Positions 1 through 8,765 are shown, counted from the first letter of the stretch. The stretch: 64,000 nt of DNA from Streptomyces cellulosae (GCF_000721105.1 NZ_JOEV01000023.1:62001-126000); one strand, 5' to 3'. Notes: generated by a model not told the origin, from the letters alone. Program-made: numbers and translations.

Positions 1-790
1 CCACCGGCTCCGCTTTGCCGTGGACCGTGGGCTGTTCGCTGTGGCTGCGCGGGACCGGCCGCTGGCCTTCCCGGGTCGACCCGTCGAGCGGCCAGGGGCC
101 GTTCCAGTCCGGGTCGATCGCCGTCAGCTGCTGCGCGCTCCGCCGCCCGCTCCGCGTCCTTCCCGAGGCCGCCCTTCCGCCGCAGGTTGGCCATGTGCTG
201 CCCGACCGGTACCATCGCCTCGCCTTCGCCCCACACGGCGTCCTGGCGGGGTGCGAGGTGTCCGGCGGCCCGCCGGTAGGAGCGCAGCGCGGCGAGCTTG
301 TTCTCCCAGGCTTCTTCGCCCGATTCCCAGACCATGTCGGCCTCCGGGGCGTCCAGCAGGGTGTTGCGCCGGTCATCCAGTTCACCTGCCCGCAGGGCCT
401 CTTGCTGCTGGTGGACCCACCTGCCCAGCGGGAAATCCTTCGTGACGCCGACTTCGACCTCCGTGTCGCACGGGACGGTGTAGAGGCCGGTGATGTGGTG
501 CTTCTTCCGCCAGCGGAGGAGGACTTGGTAGCCCTTGAGCCAGACCAGGGATTCAGGCCGGTACACCCGGGTGCGGAGGAAGGGCGAGATGGTCGCCGTG
601 TCCCGGGGGAGGAGTGCAGCAGTGCCGACTCGACCGCACCGTCGGTGCCGTCCTCCTGGTCCTCGCCCACCTCGCCGCCGGCCGCGACGATCCGCCCTTC
701 TTCATCGCGCTGGATGTGTACCTTGCGCTTCCCGCTGCTCAGGGCACGGGAGGCGAGCTGCGCAACGAGTCGTTCATCATGACTGCGGGG
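1..790 (-). pseudogene. C-terminal remnant of a helicase with helicase-associated (HA) domains
   Basis: Reading the minus strand in successive frames gives SHDERLVAQLASRALSSG, then SPFLRTRVYRPESLVWLKGY, then WENKLAALRSYRRAAGHLAP, VPVGQHMANLRRKGGLGKD and finally LTAIDPDWNGPWPLD. This order is characteristic of the C-terminal half of Streptomyces DEAD/DEAH helicases carrying helicase-associated repeats, which are frequent near chromosome ends and on plasmids. At least two frame changes are needed, one near 615 (between ALLH and PRDTATI) and one near 145-160 (after KDAERAAER), and no ATPase core is present upstream of about 790. It is therefore a decayed, 5'-truncated copy that also runs off the left edge. 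The family call is firm; the exact 5' limit is not. Confidence 0.8.
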
Positions 791-1332
791 CCCTATGTCT
801 GCAGTCCATGCACACCCACCCGAGCTAGGTGACGATCACCCTGGGCCTGCACCCGGGAAAGGAAGCCTGCTCGAGGCTGATCTTCCCGACCGAGGACGTC
901 TACGGTTCATCGCCCGAACTGGCTGAGGCCACGTGGAACTCCGCAGCCGCGGGGTCGCCGTCGATGGCCCCGCTGACGCGCCGTTGCCTGTGGGCGCCAC
1001 GATCACACCTTCCTCGGGAGTGGCGTGATGACAGCGATCCCGAGGCGTACGAGCCGGTCACCACCAGTGAGTGCGCTACCGGTCCTTGATCGACACCGCA
1101 ATCATCTGAGACCGGTCCCGCGAGCGAGAACCCGGCGGATGATCCGCCGGGGCCCTCAGCGTCTTGTCGTACGCCCTATCAACCACCGGCGAGGGCGGCA
1201 CGGCGATTGCGCGTCATGCCCGATGACCCTGACCTGCCTTCTTTCGGCCTCATCGAATCTCGTGGACCGGTGGTCGGGTTCCCACGCACTCTTGCTGTCA
1301 TCACAGGAACCACACACTTCGGGAGAGACGTC
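791..1332. other. Stretch without a convincing gene; contains a 9-bp-stem hairpin
   Basis: A plus-strand open frame at 829-1089 has G/C-ended codons but matches nothing I recognise, and it may be a coding remnant. A perfect hairpin (CCCGGCGGA, loop TGA, TCCGCCGGG) lies at 1131-1151 without a T-run. The last part should hold the promoter of the secreted protein that starts at 1333. Nothing else is identifiable. Confidence 0.4.
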
Positions 1333-1701
1333 ATGCGCACCCACCGTTTGGCCCTGTTGTGCAGCACCGTCGTACTCGCCGCCGGCGGGACCCTCGCGGG
1401 CGCGACCTCGGCGAGCGCCGTGGCCCCCGCCGAGTCCAACTGCAACTACATCTCCGACTCCTCGCGGCCCACGGTCCGCCCCGGCGACAAGGGCAACGCG
1501 GTTCGCCAGGTGCAGTGCCTCATCAACTTCTACAGCGCGTACCCCACCTTGCTCGACGTGGACGGAGACTACGGTCAGAACACGGCGCGGGGCGTCTACT
1601 GGGTGCAGACCTGCAACGGCACCACGGGCGGAGCCGACGGCATCGTCGGCTCCAGCACATGGTCCCGTCTCTACAGCCCCAAGGCCGCCTGCGCCATATA
1701 G
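1333..1701 (+). CDS. Secreted peptidoglycan-binding domain protein
   Basis: A 122-residue exported protein. Residues 1-30 are a Sec signal peptide (MRTHR, hydrophobic LALLCSTVVLAAGG, then Ala-rich TSASAVA). The mature part is one peptidoglycan-binding (PG_binding_1-like) fold: RPGDKGNAVRQVQCLIN for the first helix, DVDGDYGQNTARGVYWVQ for the canonical D-G-x-(F/Y)-G motif and helix, and DGIVGSSTWSRL for the last. The ATG at 1333 is chosen because GGGAGAG precedes it and the signal peptide begins there; an in-frame start at 1207 would bury the signal. It lies 101 bp upstream of an exported amidase on the same strand, so a joint role in cell-wall hydrolysis or anchoring is likely by inference. 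It has no catalytic domain of its own. Confidence 0.85.
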   Translation: MRTHRLALLCSTVVLAAGGTLAGATSASAVAPAESNCNYISDSSRPTVRPGDKGNAVRQVQCLINFYSAYPTLLDVDGDYGQNTARGVYWVQTCNGTTGGADGIVGSSTWSRLYSPKAACAI

Positions 1702-1802
1702 CCGTACAGCCGCACTCCTCCGTTCCACCGGCTGCCCGCTTCCCGACCGACGGAGCGGGCAGCTTCGACCGGCCCGGACAACCCCACAGGAGGAATCACG
1801 CG

Positions 1803-2564
1803 ATGACGGTCCCGGACTCGACCTCCGCGGGCTCGCCGAACCCGGCCCACACGGCGTCCCCAGTACCACGACGCGTGTTCCTGGGCGCGCTCGGAATCGC
1901 CGCCGCGTTGAGCGTGGTGCCCCGGCCTGCGGCGGCCGCCGCCTCCGCCGCGTACACGCTGCTGTCGCGCGGGGACTGGGGCGCGGACGAGACCCTGCGG
2001 TACGCCGCCGACGGTACGGAGCTCTGGCCGCCGGCATATTACCCGGTCCAGACCCTCACCGTGCACCACACCGACGACGGCAGCACCGATCCGGACCCCG
2101 CCGCGGTGGTACGCGCCATCTACCGCAACGACACCGTCGGCAAGGGCTACGGCGACATCGGTTACAACTTCCTGATCGACAGGAACGGCCGGGTGTACGA
2201 AGGGCGTTGGTCCGGTACCGACGGCACGGCCGCACACGATGCGGCGGGAGGGCTCGTCACCGGCGCGCACGTCAAGGGATACAACACCGGAAACATCGGA
2301 ATCGCCCTTCTGGGAACGCTGACGACCACGCCCGCGACGGCCGCCGCACGCACCGCACTCATCCAGCTCCTGGCCGAACTGGCCGGGCGTCACGCGATCG
2401 CCCCCTTCGGGAAGGTGCTCTACCACAATCCGGTGAGCGGAGTCAGCCGCGCCGCGCCTGCCATCGGCGGTCACCTCGACTGGGCGGACACCGACTGTCC
2501 GGGCACGGTCCACGCCGGCCTGCCCGCCATACGCGCAGAGGTGGCCGCGCTGATCCAGGCATGA
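1803..2564 (+). CDS. Tat-exported N-acetylmuramoyl-L-alanine amidase (PGRP/amidase_2 fold)
   Basis: A 253-residue zinc amidase expected to cut the lactyl-peptide bond of peptidoglycan outside the cell. Residues 21-50 look like a Tat signal (VPRRVFLGAL with the twin arginine at 23-24, hydrophobic core, Ala-rich cleavage zone). The PGRP domain begins with LLSRGDWGADE. LTVHHTDD places a zinc ligand at His88/89, YNFLIDRNGRVYEGRW is the conserved central strand region, and GGHLDWADTDCPG supplies His224 and Cys232 as the other ligands. AGGAGG sits about 8 nt before the ATG. The preceding gene encodes a secreted peptidoglycan-binding protein, and the pair looks like one transcription unit. Family assignment is strong; the physiological role (autolysin, toxin or spore function) is open. 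Confidence 0.9.
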   Translation: MTVPDSTSAGSPNPAHTASPVPRRVFLGALGIAAALSVVPRPAAAAASAAYTLLSRGDWGADETLRYAADGTELWPPAYYPVQTLTVHHTDDGSTDPDPAAVVRAIYRNDTVGKGYGDIGYNFLIDRNGRVYEGRWSGTDGTAAHDAAGGLVTGAHVKGYNTGNIGIALLGTLTTTPATAAARTALIQLLAELAGRHAIAPFGKVLYHNPVSGVSRAAPAIGGHLDWADTDCPGTVHAGLPAIRAEVAALIQA

Positions 2565-2691
2565 CCAACCGGACGTACACGGCGCCGACCACGCCCTGTA
2601 CGCGCGAGGAACATCCGTTCCTGTCATTGCCTTCACAGGGGCCGCGCGGCATTCTCTGCTCCATCGGGCAGGAATCACGCATGGGGGGACC

Positions 2692-3702
2692 GTGCTGCGT
2701 ATCCATTTCACGCCGGAGGATCTGTCACGCATCCGGCTCGCCGGAGGCCCCGACCCCTTGTGGGAGATCACCGCAAGCCTGCACCGCTTACAGTCCCGGC
2801 AGGGGAGATGGGCCCATGCCGCCTGGTACCGCGACGCCCGCGCCACCATCGCCACGAAGAAACTGGGCGCGGTCGTACGCACGTTGCTGTTGCCGCTGTT
2901 CCCCCGCGCGGTGTACTTCCCCGACTTCCTCACGCCGGCCGAGGCGGGCCACGGACTGAAGAGCGGACTCGACGCCATCCTCGACACGCCGCCCGCCCGG
3001 GTCCGCCACGAGATCGATCTGCTGGCCCAGGTGAGGAACGTACCCACGCACTTGTACCGCCTGACCGACAGGGACGCCCGCGCCGAACTGGTCACCGCGC
3101 TGCGCAGGTACCACAGCGCTGTCATCGCCCCCCGCGGCGACATCATGCAGGCCCACGTCGACGCCGAGTGTGCCCGCCGAGGTCGTGACCTGCTGCACGG
3201 CGGAGCGGACGGACTGCTCGGGGGACTGGGTCCCGCCCTGCGCTGGAAAGCTCCCGTCCTCGAGGTCGAATACGCGGGCGGCGTCGATCGTGACCTGCGC
3301 CTGGGCGGGCGCGGCCTGCTCCTGATCCCCTCGTACTTCTGCTGGCAGAAGCCGGTCTCCTTCGCCGACCCCGACCTGCCGCCCGTCCTCCTGTACCCGC
3401 CGGCACCGGCCGACCCCGCGCCCGCGCCCTGCTTCTCGAAGGCGCCGTTGTCGACACTGCTCGGACGCACCCGAGCCGCGATACTGGTCGCGTTGACGCA
3501 CGGCGCCACCAATTCGGAGATCGCCCGCGCGGTCTCGGTGTCTCCCGCCAACGCCAGCCACCACACCACGGTGTTGCGCGACTCGGGGCTCATCGCCAGC
3601 CACCGCCACGCGAACACCGTCCTGCACACCCTCACCCCGCTCGGAGCCGCACTCCTCCGCCTCCCCGATCAGGACCGCCGGGTCACGTCGCACGACGGCT
3701 GA
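2692..3702 (+). CDS. ArsR-type winged-helix regulator with DUF5937-like N-terminal domain
   Basis: A 336-residue protein starting at GTG (VLRIHFTPEDLSRIRLAGG). The first ~230 residues resemble the Streptomyces DUF5937 domain (PLWEITASLHRLQ, LLIPSYFCW), thought to be a ligand or partner module. Residues ~255-325 form an ArsR-like winged helix: LLGRTRAAILVAL, GATNSEIARAVSVSPANAS as helix-turn-helix, HHTTVLRDSGLIASHRHANT as recognition helix and wing. No metal-binding ELCVCDL-type motif is visible, so it is unlikely to be a metal sensor. It follows the two cell-wall genes on the same strand with a 127-bp gap. Genes of this type often act on neighbouring antibiotic or envelope functions; the target here is unknown. 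Confidence 0.8.
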   Translation: MLRIHFTPEDLSRIRLAGGPDPLWEITASLHRLQSRQGRWAHAAWYRDARATIATKKLGAVVRTLLLPLFPRAVYFPDFLTPAEAGHGLKSGLDAILDTPPARVRHEIDLLAQVRNVPTHLYRLTDRDARAELVTALRRYHSAVIAPRGDIMQAHVDAECARRGRDLLHGGADGLLGGLGPALRWKAPVLEVEYAGGVDRDLRLGGRGLLLIPSYFCWQKPVSFADPDLPPVLLYPPAPADPAPAPCFSKAPLSTLLGRTRAAILVALTHGATNSEIARAVSVSPANASHHTTVLRDSGLIASHRHANTVLHTLTPLGAALLRLPDQDRRVTSHDG

Positions 3703-3868
3703 GGGCCACGGCAGTGGTCCGCGGTTACGCGGTGATCCGCAGTCGTCCGCGACCCAGAGGTCCACTGTCCCGCAGACACCCATCTGCCTGCCCGGCGACT
3801 GCTTGAGCTGCTCACCTGGGACCAGAAGTGAACAAGCTTCGACACGGGCCGTCCTTGCAGAGCACCCG

Positions 3869-5001
3869 TCACTCAACCTTCGCTGAGAATCGCTCACCTT
3901 CAGTGCGACAGGTCAGTGCGCATGTGCCTCCCCTTTGGCCAAGGGGTGCGCATTGGCCACACCAGCGCGGCTCACCGTCACCTTGCGTGTGCGCATCGCG
4001 GTGCGGTGCACAGTGCCGCGCGCACGGTGATGCGCACTGGTGCGGCGGCCGGGAGTGAACTGCATCGTAGTCGTCGTCCATGTCCTTGAGCAGGTTTTGG
4101 GGTGCGGACTGCCCACTGAAAATCTCCTGGAGGCCGCTGAGCATGGTCTGCTGCACCTTGGCCATCGGCCCTCGCCGTAACAGGGACCAGACGCCTTCCA
4201 CCGGATTCAAGTCCAGACTGTAGGGGGGAAGTTGGACGACGGTGAGCCATTCGTGTTCGGCGGCGTACTTCCTCAGCCCGGCGGCACGATGGGTGTTGAG
4301 GTTGTCCCAGACGACAACGATCGGGGCACCGAGTTGTAGGTGCGCGCGGATCAGGAGGTCGCGGTAGTCCTGCCAGGCGAAGCTCTTGCGTGCCCCTTTG
4401 AGGAGCAGGTGGAAGCGGGGCCGGTAGATCAGCCGGGACCTCTCGCCGGGCCGGTAGCAGCACATCGCGGCGACCGAGATCCGCCGCCGGGACCGGCCCC
4501 GCACTCTCACCACGGGATTCTGTCCGCGCCGGCCCCAGGTGCGGGCGCGTGGCGGCGTCATCGCGAACCCGGCCTCGTCCTCGAAGACGATCCAGGCATC
4601 GAGCGCCGCCGCGGTGCTTCCACCTGCGGCCACACGTCCTTCTTCCAGAGTTCGACCGCGTGCTCGTCACGTTCCAGCGCACGGCGGGCCGGGCTCTGCC
4701 AGGACCAGCCGTGGCGGTGCAGGAGACGCCACACTCCCGCGATCGAGCAACTGACGCCGAACTGGCGGCCGATCAACGCTCTGACACGTTCCAGAGTCCA
4801 CCGCTGATCTTCCCAGCCATGCGCGGCCGGACCTTTGGACAGCTCCGTTTCCAGCACGGCGAACCGCTCGTCCGACAGCTTCGGCAGTTTCGAGGGGCCC
4901 TTCGACTTCAGGCCCTCCATGCCGCCTTCACGCCAGTTGCGGCGCCATTGCTCCACCGAACGCTCGCTCACCCGCATATCATCGGCAGGCATCCCGCCCA
5001 C
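3869..5001 (-). mobile_element. IS630-family transposase split in two frames
   Basis: The N-terminal frame (about 5001-4620) carries the helix-turn-helix region (RVSERSVEQWRRNWREGG, LERVRALIGRQFGVSCSIAG, VWRLLHRHGWSWQSPARRA). The catalytic DDE part (about 4625-4060) lies in the -1 frame: DAWIVFEDEAGFAM (first Asp/Glu), APIVVVWDNLNTHRA (second Asp), and SLDLNPVEGVWSLL (final Glu). The two frames meet near GTGGAAGCACCGCGG around 4620. Some IS630 elements express the transposase by programmed -1 slippage, but no obvious slippery A-run is present, so this may simply be a disabled copy. The reading frame continues to 3869 through the dispersed motif, so the true C-terminus is probably nearer 4050. 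Terminal repeats were not located. Confidence 0.75.
3871..3915 (+). repeat. Dispersed tandem-motif element, copy A
   Basis: Two adjacent half-units related to CGCTCAACCTTCGGTGAGAA: ACTCAACCTTCGCTGAGAAT followed by CGCTCACCTTCAGTGCGACA, then AGGTCA. Nearly the same 45-bp arrangement recurs at 34201-34246 and 35551-35593, and single inverted copies occur at 34.0-34.3 kb. This copy sits at the 3' side of the IS630 transposase. Function is unknown; a protein-binding operator or replicon-type iteron is possible. Confidence 0.65.
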
Positions 5002-5260
5002 GGCGTCCTGGCCGACGTCACCGCCCCCCTGCTGGACAGGCCGGATTCGTCTACGACGACGCGGACCTCAGTGTGCACCGGGTGCCCGCCGGTACGTCCC
5101 CGGGCTGCTGGCCTGTATGACGACCCCGGCGTGATCCGAGGACAGGGGCTTGCTACCCCCGGCGATCCACCGGGTTGCCACGGACAAGGCCCGTCGGGGC
5201 AAGCGGCGGCATCACGCCAGTAACAACCTGGTGATGTCGGTGAAGGAAAGGGAAGTTCAT
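5002..5260. other. Remnant stretch between IS630 and the CAP gene
   Basis: Short open frames exist on both strands but none gives a recognisable protein. The sequence includes the 5' side of IS630, so one inverted repeat of the element is probably here. No gene is called. Confidence 0.3.
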
Positions 5261-6049
5261 TCACGACCAACAGCGCCCAAACTCCTGCACGAAGGTCGCG
5301 GCTGGGGCGTTCGTGCCGCCGGCGGGATCTGCGCTACCCGCAACTACGGCCAATTGCATGGTGTTGTACTCCGGGTCCATCATGGTGTCGTGGTGCGCTT
5401 GGCTCCGCCACCACCAGCCGAATGCAGCTCGCGGTGTTGCATCCGAGGCGCTCGTGGCCGTGTATGCGTTCTCGCCAACCTTCCATTTGGTGCAATTCTT
5501 TGCAAAGCCTTGTTCTTGAGCGCGTTGTGCGGGGGTCGACTTTGTCTGTGGATTGATGTGCGGATCACATTTGAGGCTTTCATCTTCCGCAGTGCGGGGA
5601 TCATCTTTCCTCGGCGTGCAGGTTGGGTATTGGGACACGGTCCCCCACCACCGCAACTGCGCGGCTGCGCGGGCATGGTCGTATGCGGATCCAGAAAGGC
5701 CTCGTGGCCCCCTGTAATTCTTTCCCAACGCGACGTAGGAGTGGACCTCCTGCAAACCGGCCTTGGCTCGGGCTTTGTCGACCAGGCAGAGGACCGAATA
5801 TTGCATCTTTCTACTCTGCAGCATGAACCGGACTCTCCCTATGGCCGTATCGGGAAAGTCAGACTGCGGCCGGAGCACCATATCTTGGTCAGGGCAGACG
5901 TCCGGGAACGGCGCTATACCGGCGGCGCCTGGAGGGGGGAGCTGGCTGGTGATCTTCTGTGCCGCCTCAGATGGAGGCGCCACGACGAAGACAGTTGCCA
6001 AGGCCAGAGAAGTCATGAGCGATGAGATCACGGTCCTCTTTGCTTGCAT
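5261..6049 (-). CDS. Secreted CAP (SCP/PR-1-like) domain protein
   Basis: A 262-residue exported protein. The start at 6049 (MQAKRTVISSLMTSL) is set by an AAGGAGT site 5 nt upstream and by the signal peptide ending near VAPPSEAAQ; an in-frame upstream start would add 56 residues without a secretion signal. The mature part has CAP-like features in order: YSVLCLVDKARAKAGLQEV (first helix), HARAAAQLRWWG, CDPHINP, KVGENAYTA (the conserved H-x-GEN-like element), AFGWWWRSQAHHDTMMDPEY and a final FVQEFGRCW. The codon mix is visibly less G/C-ended than in its neighbours, suggesting recent acquisition. CAP proteins in bacteria are often envelope-associated; no substrate can be inferred. Confidence 0.72.
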   Translation of the reverse strand: MQAKRTVISSLMTSLALATVFVVAPPSEAAQKITSQLPPPGAAGIAPFPDVCPDQDMVLRPQSDFPDTAIGRVRFMLQSRKMQYSVLCLVDKARAKAGLQEVHSYVALGKNYRGPRGLSGSAYDHARAAAQLRWWGTVSQYPTCTPRKDDPRTAEDESLKCDPHINPQTKSTPAQRAQEQGFAKNCTKWKVGENAYTATSASDATPRAAFGWWWRSQAHHDTMMDPEYNTMQLAVVAGSADPAGGTNAPAATFVQEFGRCWS

Positions 6050-6900
6050 GTTCGACTCCTTGCGAACGAATGCCTTCCTCTTTCCGAAAGAAAGGAATGA
6101 GTGCCGCATCACGCGGGAGGGAATGATTAGGTGCGCCGCGATCGCCCAGAGCGCCACCGCACCGATGGCCCTGCGCGGCTCATGCCTACCCGTCAGGAAA
6201 GCGGCACCGTCGGGCAACTGAGACGCCAGAACTCACTCGGAATGACGCTAATGCTCCCATGTGGCCGTGCCGCTGCCGCTGCCGCATGATGCTCGGGGAG
6301 GCGGCCCTTAAGTCCAGACTGCATCCATTCGCCTTAGGCCGCGAGTCGCGCGTCAAGAACGCCCCGTGCGCCGCGCTCCGGCCCCGACTGGAGGCGATGC
6401 AGTTACCCGGGAGTGACCGGAGAAACGAGGCCTCAGAAAGCCGGCAGCCAACCAGCACGGCCCCGGACGCCTGCTCGTGCCGATGCCGGGCTTCGCTTCG
6501 AGATCCAGCCGCGGCGACCCAGGCGCTGAAGTGGCCGCGCTGTCCTCCGCGCTCGCCGCGAGCGAGAGCAGATCAAACTCGGCCTTCCTGATCCAGGGCC
6601 GTATCCCAAACGTCCCGACCTCGAATTTACGACGGCCTCGCCACCCCTGCACGAGGGAACCCTGCCCGTCGGCGGGGCCCCAGGCTCACCGCCCTGCACT
6701 ACTTCGCCCGGAGAAGCCGTGCTGGCTCGTTCTACCCACCACCCACCCAGTACACCTGTCCACCCGGGCCGCCGACGTGTGGGTCTGGCCTCCCAGCTCG
6801 CGGTCAAGCAGGACCGCACCGAGGCTGCCGGCGCCTACGCGAGCCGGGCCCACTGCCAAGCGGAGAGGGAAGAAGACCACCTCCGGCACCGAGCACACCG
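6050..6900. other. Gene-poor stretch, probable coding remnants
   Basis: No intact gene is seen. One plus-strand frame around 6560-6700 reads REREQIKLGLPDPGPYPKR, which looks like real coding DNA by codon use but has stops on both sides and no family I can name. A lysine/arginine-rich frame near 6850 (AKRRGKKTTSG) is probably the displaced N-terminus of the helix-turn-helix remnant that follows. The promoter of the CAP gene should lie just right of 6049. Confidence 0.3.
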
Positions 6901-7236
6901 GACACCTCCGCGAACCTTCGGCTGGCCGCCGCGCAGCGTGACATCTGGAAGTCCTCGCAGCTGCAGACGATGCTCGCCGACGCAGGCCTGGTGATCAGCG
7001 CTGGGAAGATGTCCAACCTGTGGGCCGGGCAGCCGGTCACGATCCGCCTGGACGACCTCGACGTCATCTGCGAGGTGCTCGGCTGCGAGCCCAACGACCT
7101 TTTTTGGTCTGGTGACATCCGCTCAGACGGACAACTGACAACCCAAAAACACCGTCAGAGCCATCCTTGCGAAAACCATTGGTGCCCGGCTTGCTCCGCT
7201 GATGGACTGACGTCCTACCGTGAGTCTGCCGCGTGA
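6901..7236 (+). pseudogene. XRE/Cro-type helix-turn-helix protein, truncated
   Basis: The frame gives NLRLAAAQRDIWKSSQLQ, then MLADAGLVISAGKMSNLW and IRLDDLDVICEVLGCEPNDL. This is the small Streptomyces XRE family in which LVISAGKMSNLWAG is the recognition-helix region. No start codon or ribosome site precedes the conserved part in frame; a basic N-terminal extension (AKRRGKKTTSG) lies in another frame. After NDLFW the sequence turns into an unrelated, less G/C-rich tail (GDIRSDGQLTTQ) and the stop overlaps the methyltransferase region. It looks like a 5'-shifted and 3'-replaced remnant. Confidence 0.6.
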
Positions 7237-7250
7237 CGGAGGTAGTGGTT

Positions 7251-8006
7251 GTGACAAGCTATGACGTGCTTGCCGAGGTGTACGAATGGCTCATCTCGGA
7301 TGCAAAGTTGCCTCCAGCCGAGTTCGCTGCATCGTTCGACGACGTCCTCAATCTCCTGCCGTCGAACGCTCACGTCCTCGACTGTTCGTGCGGAACCGGA
7401 CAGTTGGCGGTTGGCCTTGCCGGTCGTGGCATACAGGTTGTCGCAACTGACGCCAGTGAGGCGATGGTTCGTCGGACTGCAGAGTTGTCTGAGGAGTTCG
7501 GGGCATCGGTCCGGGCTGTACGGGCAAACTGGGAAGAGTTGCCCGACCATTTCCAGGACAACACGTTCGACATGGTGTTCTGCGTTGGCAACTCGCTTCA
7601 CCATGCCGCAGGCGCGACAGGCAGGGGTGCTGCTCTGGAGTCGATGTCTCGGCTTCTGCGCCCCGGCGGGCGCTTGGTACTCACATCCCGCACTTGGGAA
7701 CTCGTGAGGGCTAGAGGTTCCCGGCTGGAGATCAGTGACCGACTCGTCCGCCGGAACGGTCGCGATGCCGTCGTGGTCTACCGCTGGGAGATTGCGCCGC
7801 ATTGGGAGGAGGAGCACCACATCGAGATTGCGATCGCGCAAGTTGATGCGACCGGGTTGGTTCTTGTCCGCTCGGAACTGCTGTCCTGCTGGCCCTACCG
7901 GTACGAGGAACTCGAAGTCGAGTTGCATCGGGTCGGACTCCAAACGGAACTGAGCACGTTCGATCTTGAGGACGAGAACTACATGGTGGTCGCGAGCAAG
8001 GTATAA
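7251..8006 (+). CDS. Class I SAM-dependent methyltransferase
   Basis: A 251-residue small-molecule-type methyltransferase. Motif I is HVLDCSCGTGQLAVGLAGRG (residues 41-60) for S-adenosylmethionine. VVATDASEAMVRR gives the acidic ribose-binding residue, NTFDMVFCVGNSLHH is motif IV, and LLRPGGRLVLTSR is motif VI. GTG at 7251 is preferred over GTG at 7233 because a perfect GGAGG lies 8 nt upstream and the protein then begins MTSYDVLAEVYEWL, which fits the family. The C-terminal ~90 residues (a beta-rich lid) may set substrate choice, and the layout resembles glycine/sarcosine-type N-methyltransferases, but the substrate is not predictable. Codons ending in T and A are far commoner than in surrounding genes, a sign of transfer from a lower-GC donor. 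Confidence 0.8.
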   Translation: MTSYDVLAEVYEWLISDAKLPPAEFAASFDDVLNLLPSNAHVLDCSCGTGQLAVGLAGRGIQVVATDASEAMVRRTAELSEEFGASVRAVRANWEELPDHFQDNTFDMVFCVGNSLHHAAGATGRGAALESMSRLLRPGGRLVLTSRTWELVRARGSRLEISDRLVRRNGRDAVVVYRWEIAPHWEEEHHIEIAIAQVDATGLVLVRSELLSCWPYRYEELEVELHRVGLQTELSTFDLEDENYMVVASKV

Positions 8007-8094
8007 ACACCGGACTCTCAGTCCCTGGCCGGACCGCGCGGTTGCTCGCAGGACGCTTGCGCCCTCTCATCGGTGCGGGTGCAATTGGTCAACG

Positions 8095-8392
8095 CGACGC
8101 CTCGGACGAGGAGTGCTCGTCGATCAGACGGCGGTAGATCCGGGGTGACGGTGTGGCGCTGTTTCCTGGTCGTGTCCAGATCAATGAGCAGGATCTCGTC
8201 GATCAGCAGCGTGAACGGATCCAGCTTCGACGGCCGCGCCGAAGCGGTTGTCGTGCGTGGCTGCGGCCAAGCCGAGGTCAGGGCCTTGTTGACCGTGCTC
8301 CAGGTGGCGCCGTACTTGCACTGCAACGCCCGGTTCGACATGCCATCGCGGGAGTCGCGCCGCAGCGCGGCGTACAACTCACGCTTCGACCG
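8095..8392 (-). pseudogene. IstA (IS21-family transposase) N-terminal fragment
   Basis: The frame reads SKRELYAALRRDSRDGMSNR, then ALQCKYGATWSTVNKALTSA, RPSKLDPFTLLIDEIL and RKQRHTVT, matching the helix-turn-helix region at the start of Streptomyces IS21-type IstA. At about 8140 the frame shifts (HTVTP versus the expected RIYRRLIDEH, which is present one frame over), and the DDE domain is missing. No istB follows here; an IstB fragment lies far away at 58.9-59.3 kb. Confidence 0.7.
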
Positions 8393-8517
8393 GCCAGGTT
8401 GTCGAGCCACTTCTGAGTCGTGCCGTGGAGCCCAATGAGGTGCTGCAAACACCCAGCGGTGCACCGCACCCGAGATGGCCGGGACATCTGCCCCATTTGC
8501 TGGACGGAGGGACGACA

Positions 8518-8706
8518 ATGAGCACCTGCCCGATCAGTACCCCTGCCTGGGCTCGCGTCCTCGTTCGCTCAGTAATCGCGAACTCAGGCGCTTTCCCGGG
8601 CGGTTACATCGGCGACAGCACCCGCCGCGAGATCGACTACGCCCGCAGCCTCGGCAAGCCCATCCGCTATACCCACCCGGCCGGTGAGACATCACCCCGC
8701 CGATGA
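8518..8706 (+). CDS. Small protein, C-terminal piece of a nucleotide-hydrolase-like family
   Basis: A 62-residue frame with GGAGG 8 nt before its ATG. Its second half, GGYIGDSTRREIDYARSLGK, resembles the end of small Streptomyces proteins related to nucleoside 2-deoxyribosyltransferase-like folds, where the motif GGYxGxSTxxEI closes the active-site region. The first half (STCPISTPAWARVLVRSVIA) does not match, so this may be a fusion of unrelated DNA to a conserved tail. It is followed by a strong terminator, which suggests the 3' end is original. Confidence 0.35.
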   Translation: MSTCPISTPAWARVLVRSVIANSGAFPGGYIGDSTRREIDYARSLGKPIRYTHPAGETSPRR

Positions 8707-8726
8707 GAGGCGATGACCGGCTTGAA

Positions 8727-8765
8727 GCCCTGCCGCCCGGCGCTTCGTCGGGCGGCAGGGCTTTT
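8727..8765 (+). terminator. Strong intrinsic terminator
   Basis: A perfect 13-bp stem GCCCTGCCGCCCG / CGGGCGGCAGGGC with a 9-nt loop, followed by TTTT at 8762-8765. It lies 21 bp after the stop of the small plus-strand frame and 45 bp before the end of the convergent secreted-protein gene. Confidence 0.85.

Noticed and set aside
1025..2959. A 644-codon plus-strand frame and a 654-codon minus-strand frame (1671-3635)
   Set aside because: They overlap three well-supported genes in other frames, are Arg/Pro-rich and show no domain.
3917..4036. Four TGCGCA palindromes within 120 bp near the IS630 end
   Set aside because: Irregular spacing (30, 43, 41 bp) and short 6-bp motif in GC-rich DNA; could be chance, although close to the dispersed motif.
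5002..5260. A transposase start upstream of IS630
   Set aside because: No conserved residues in any frame beyond the HTH start already assigned.
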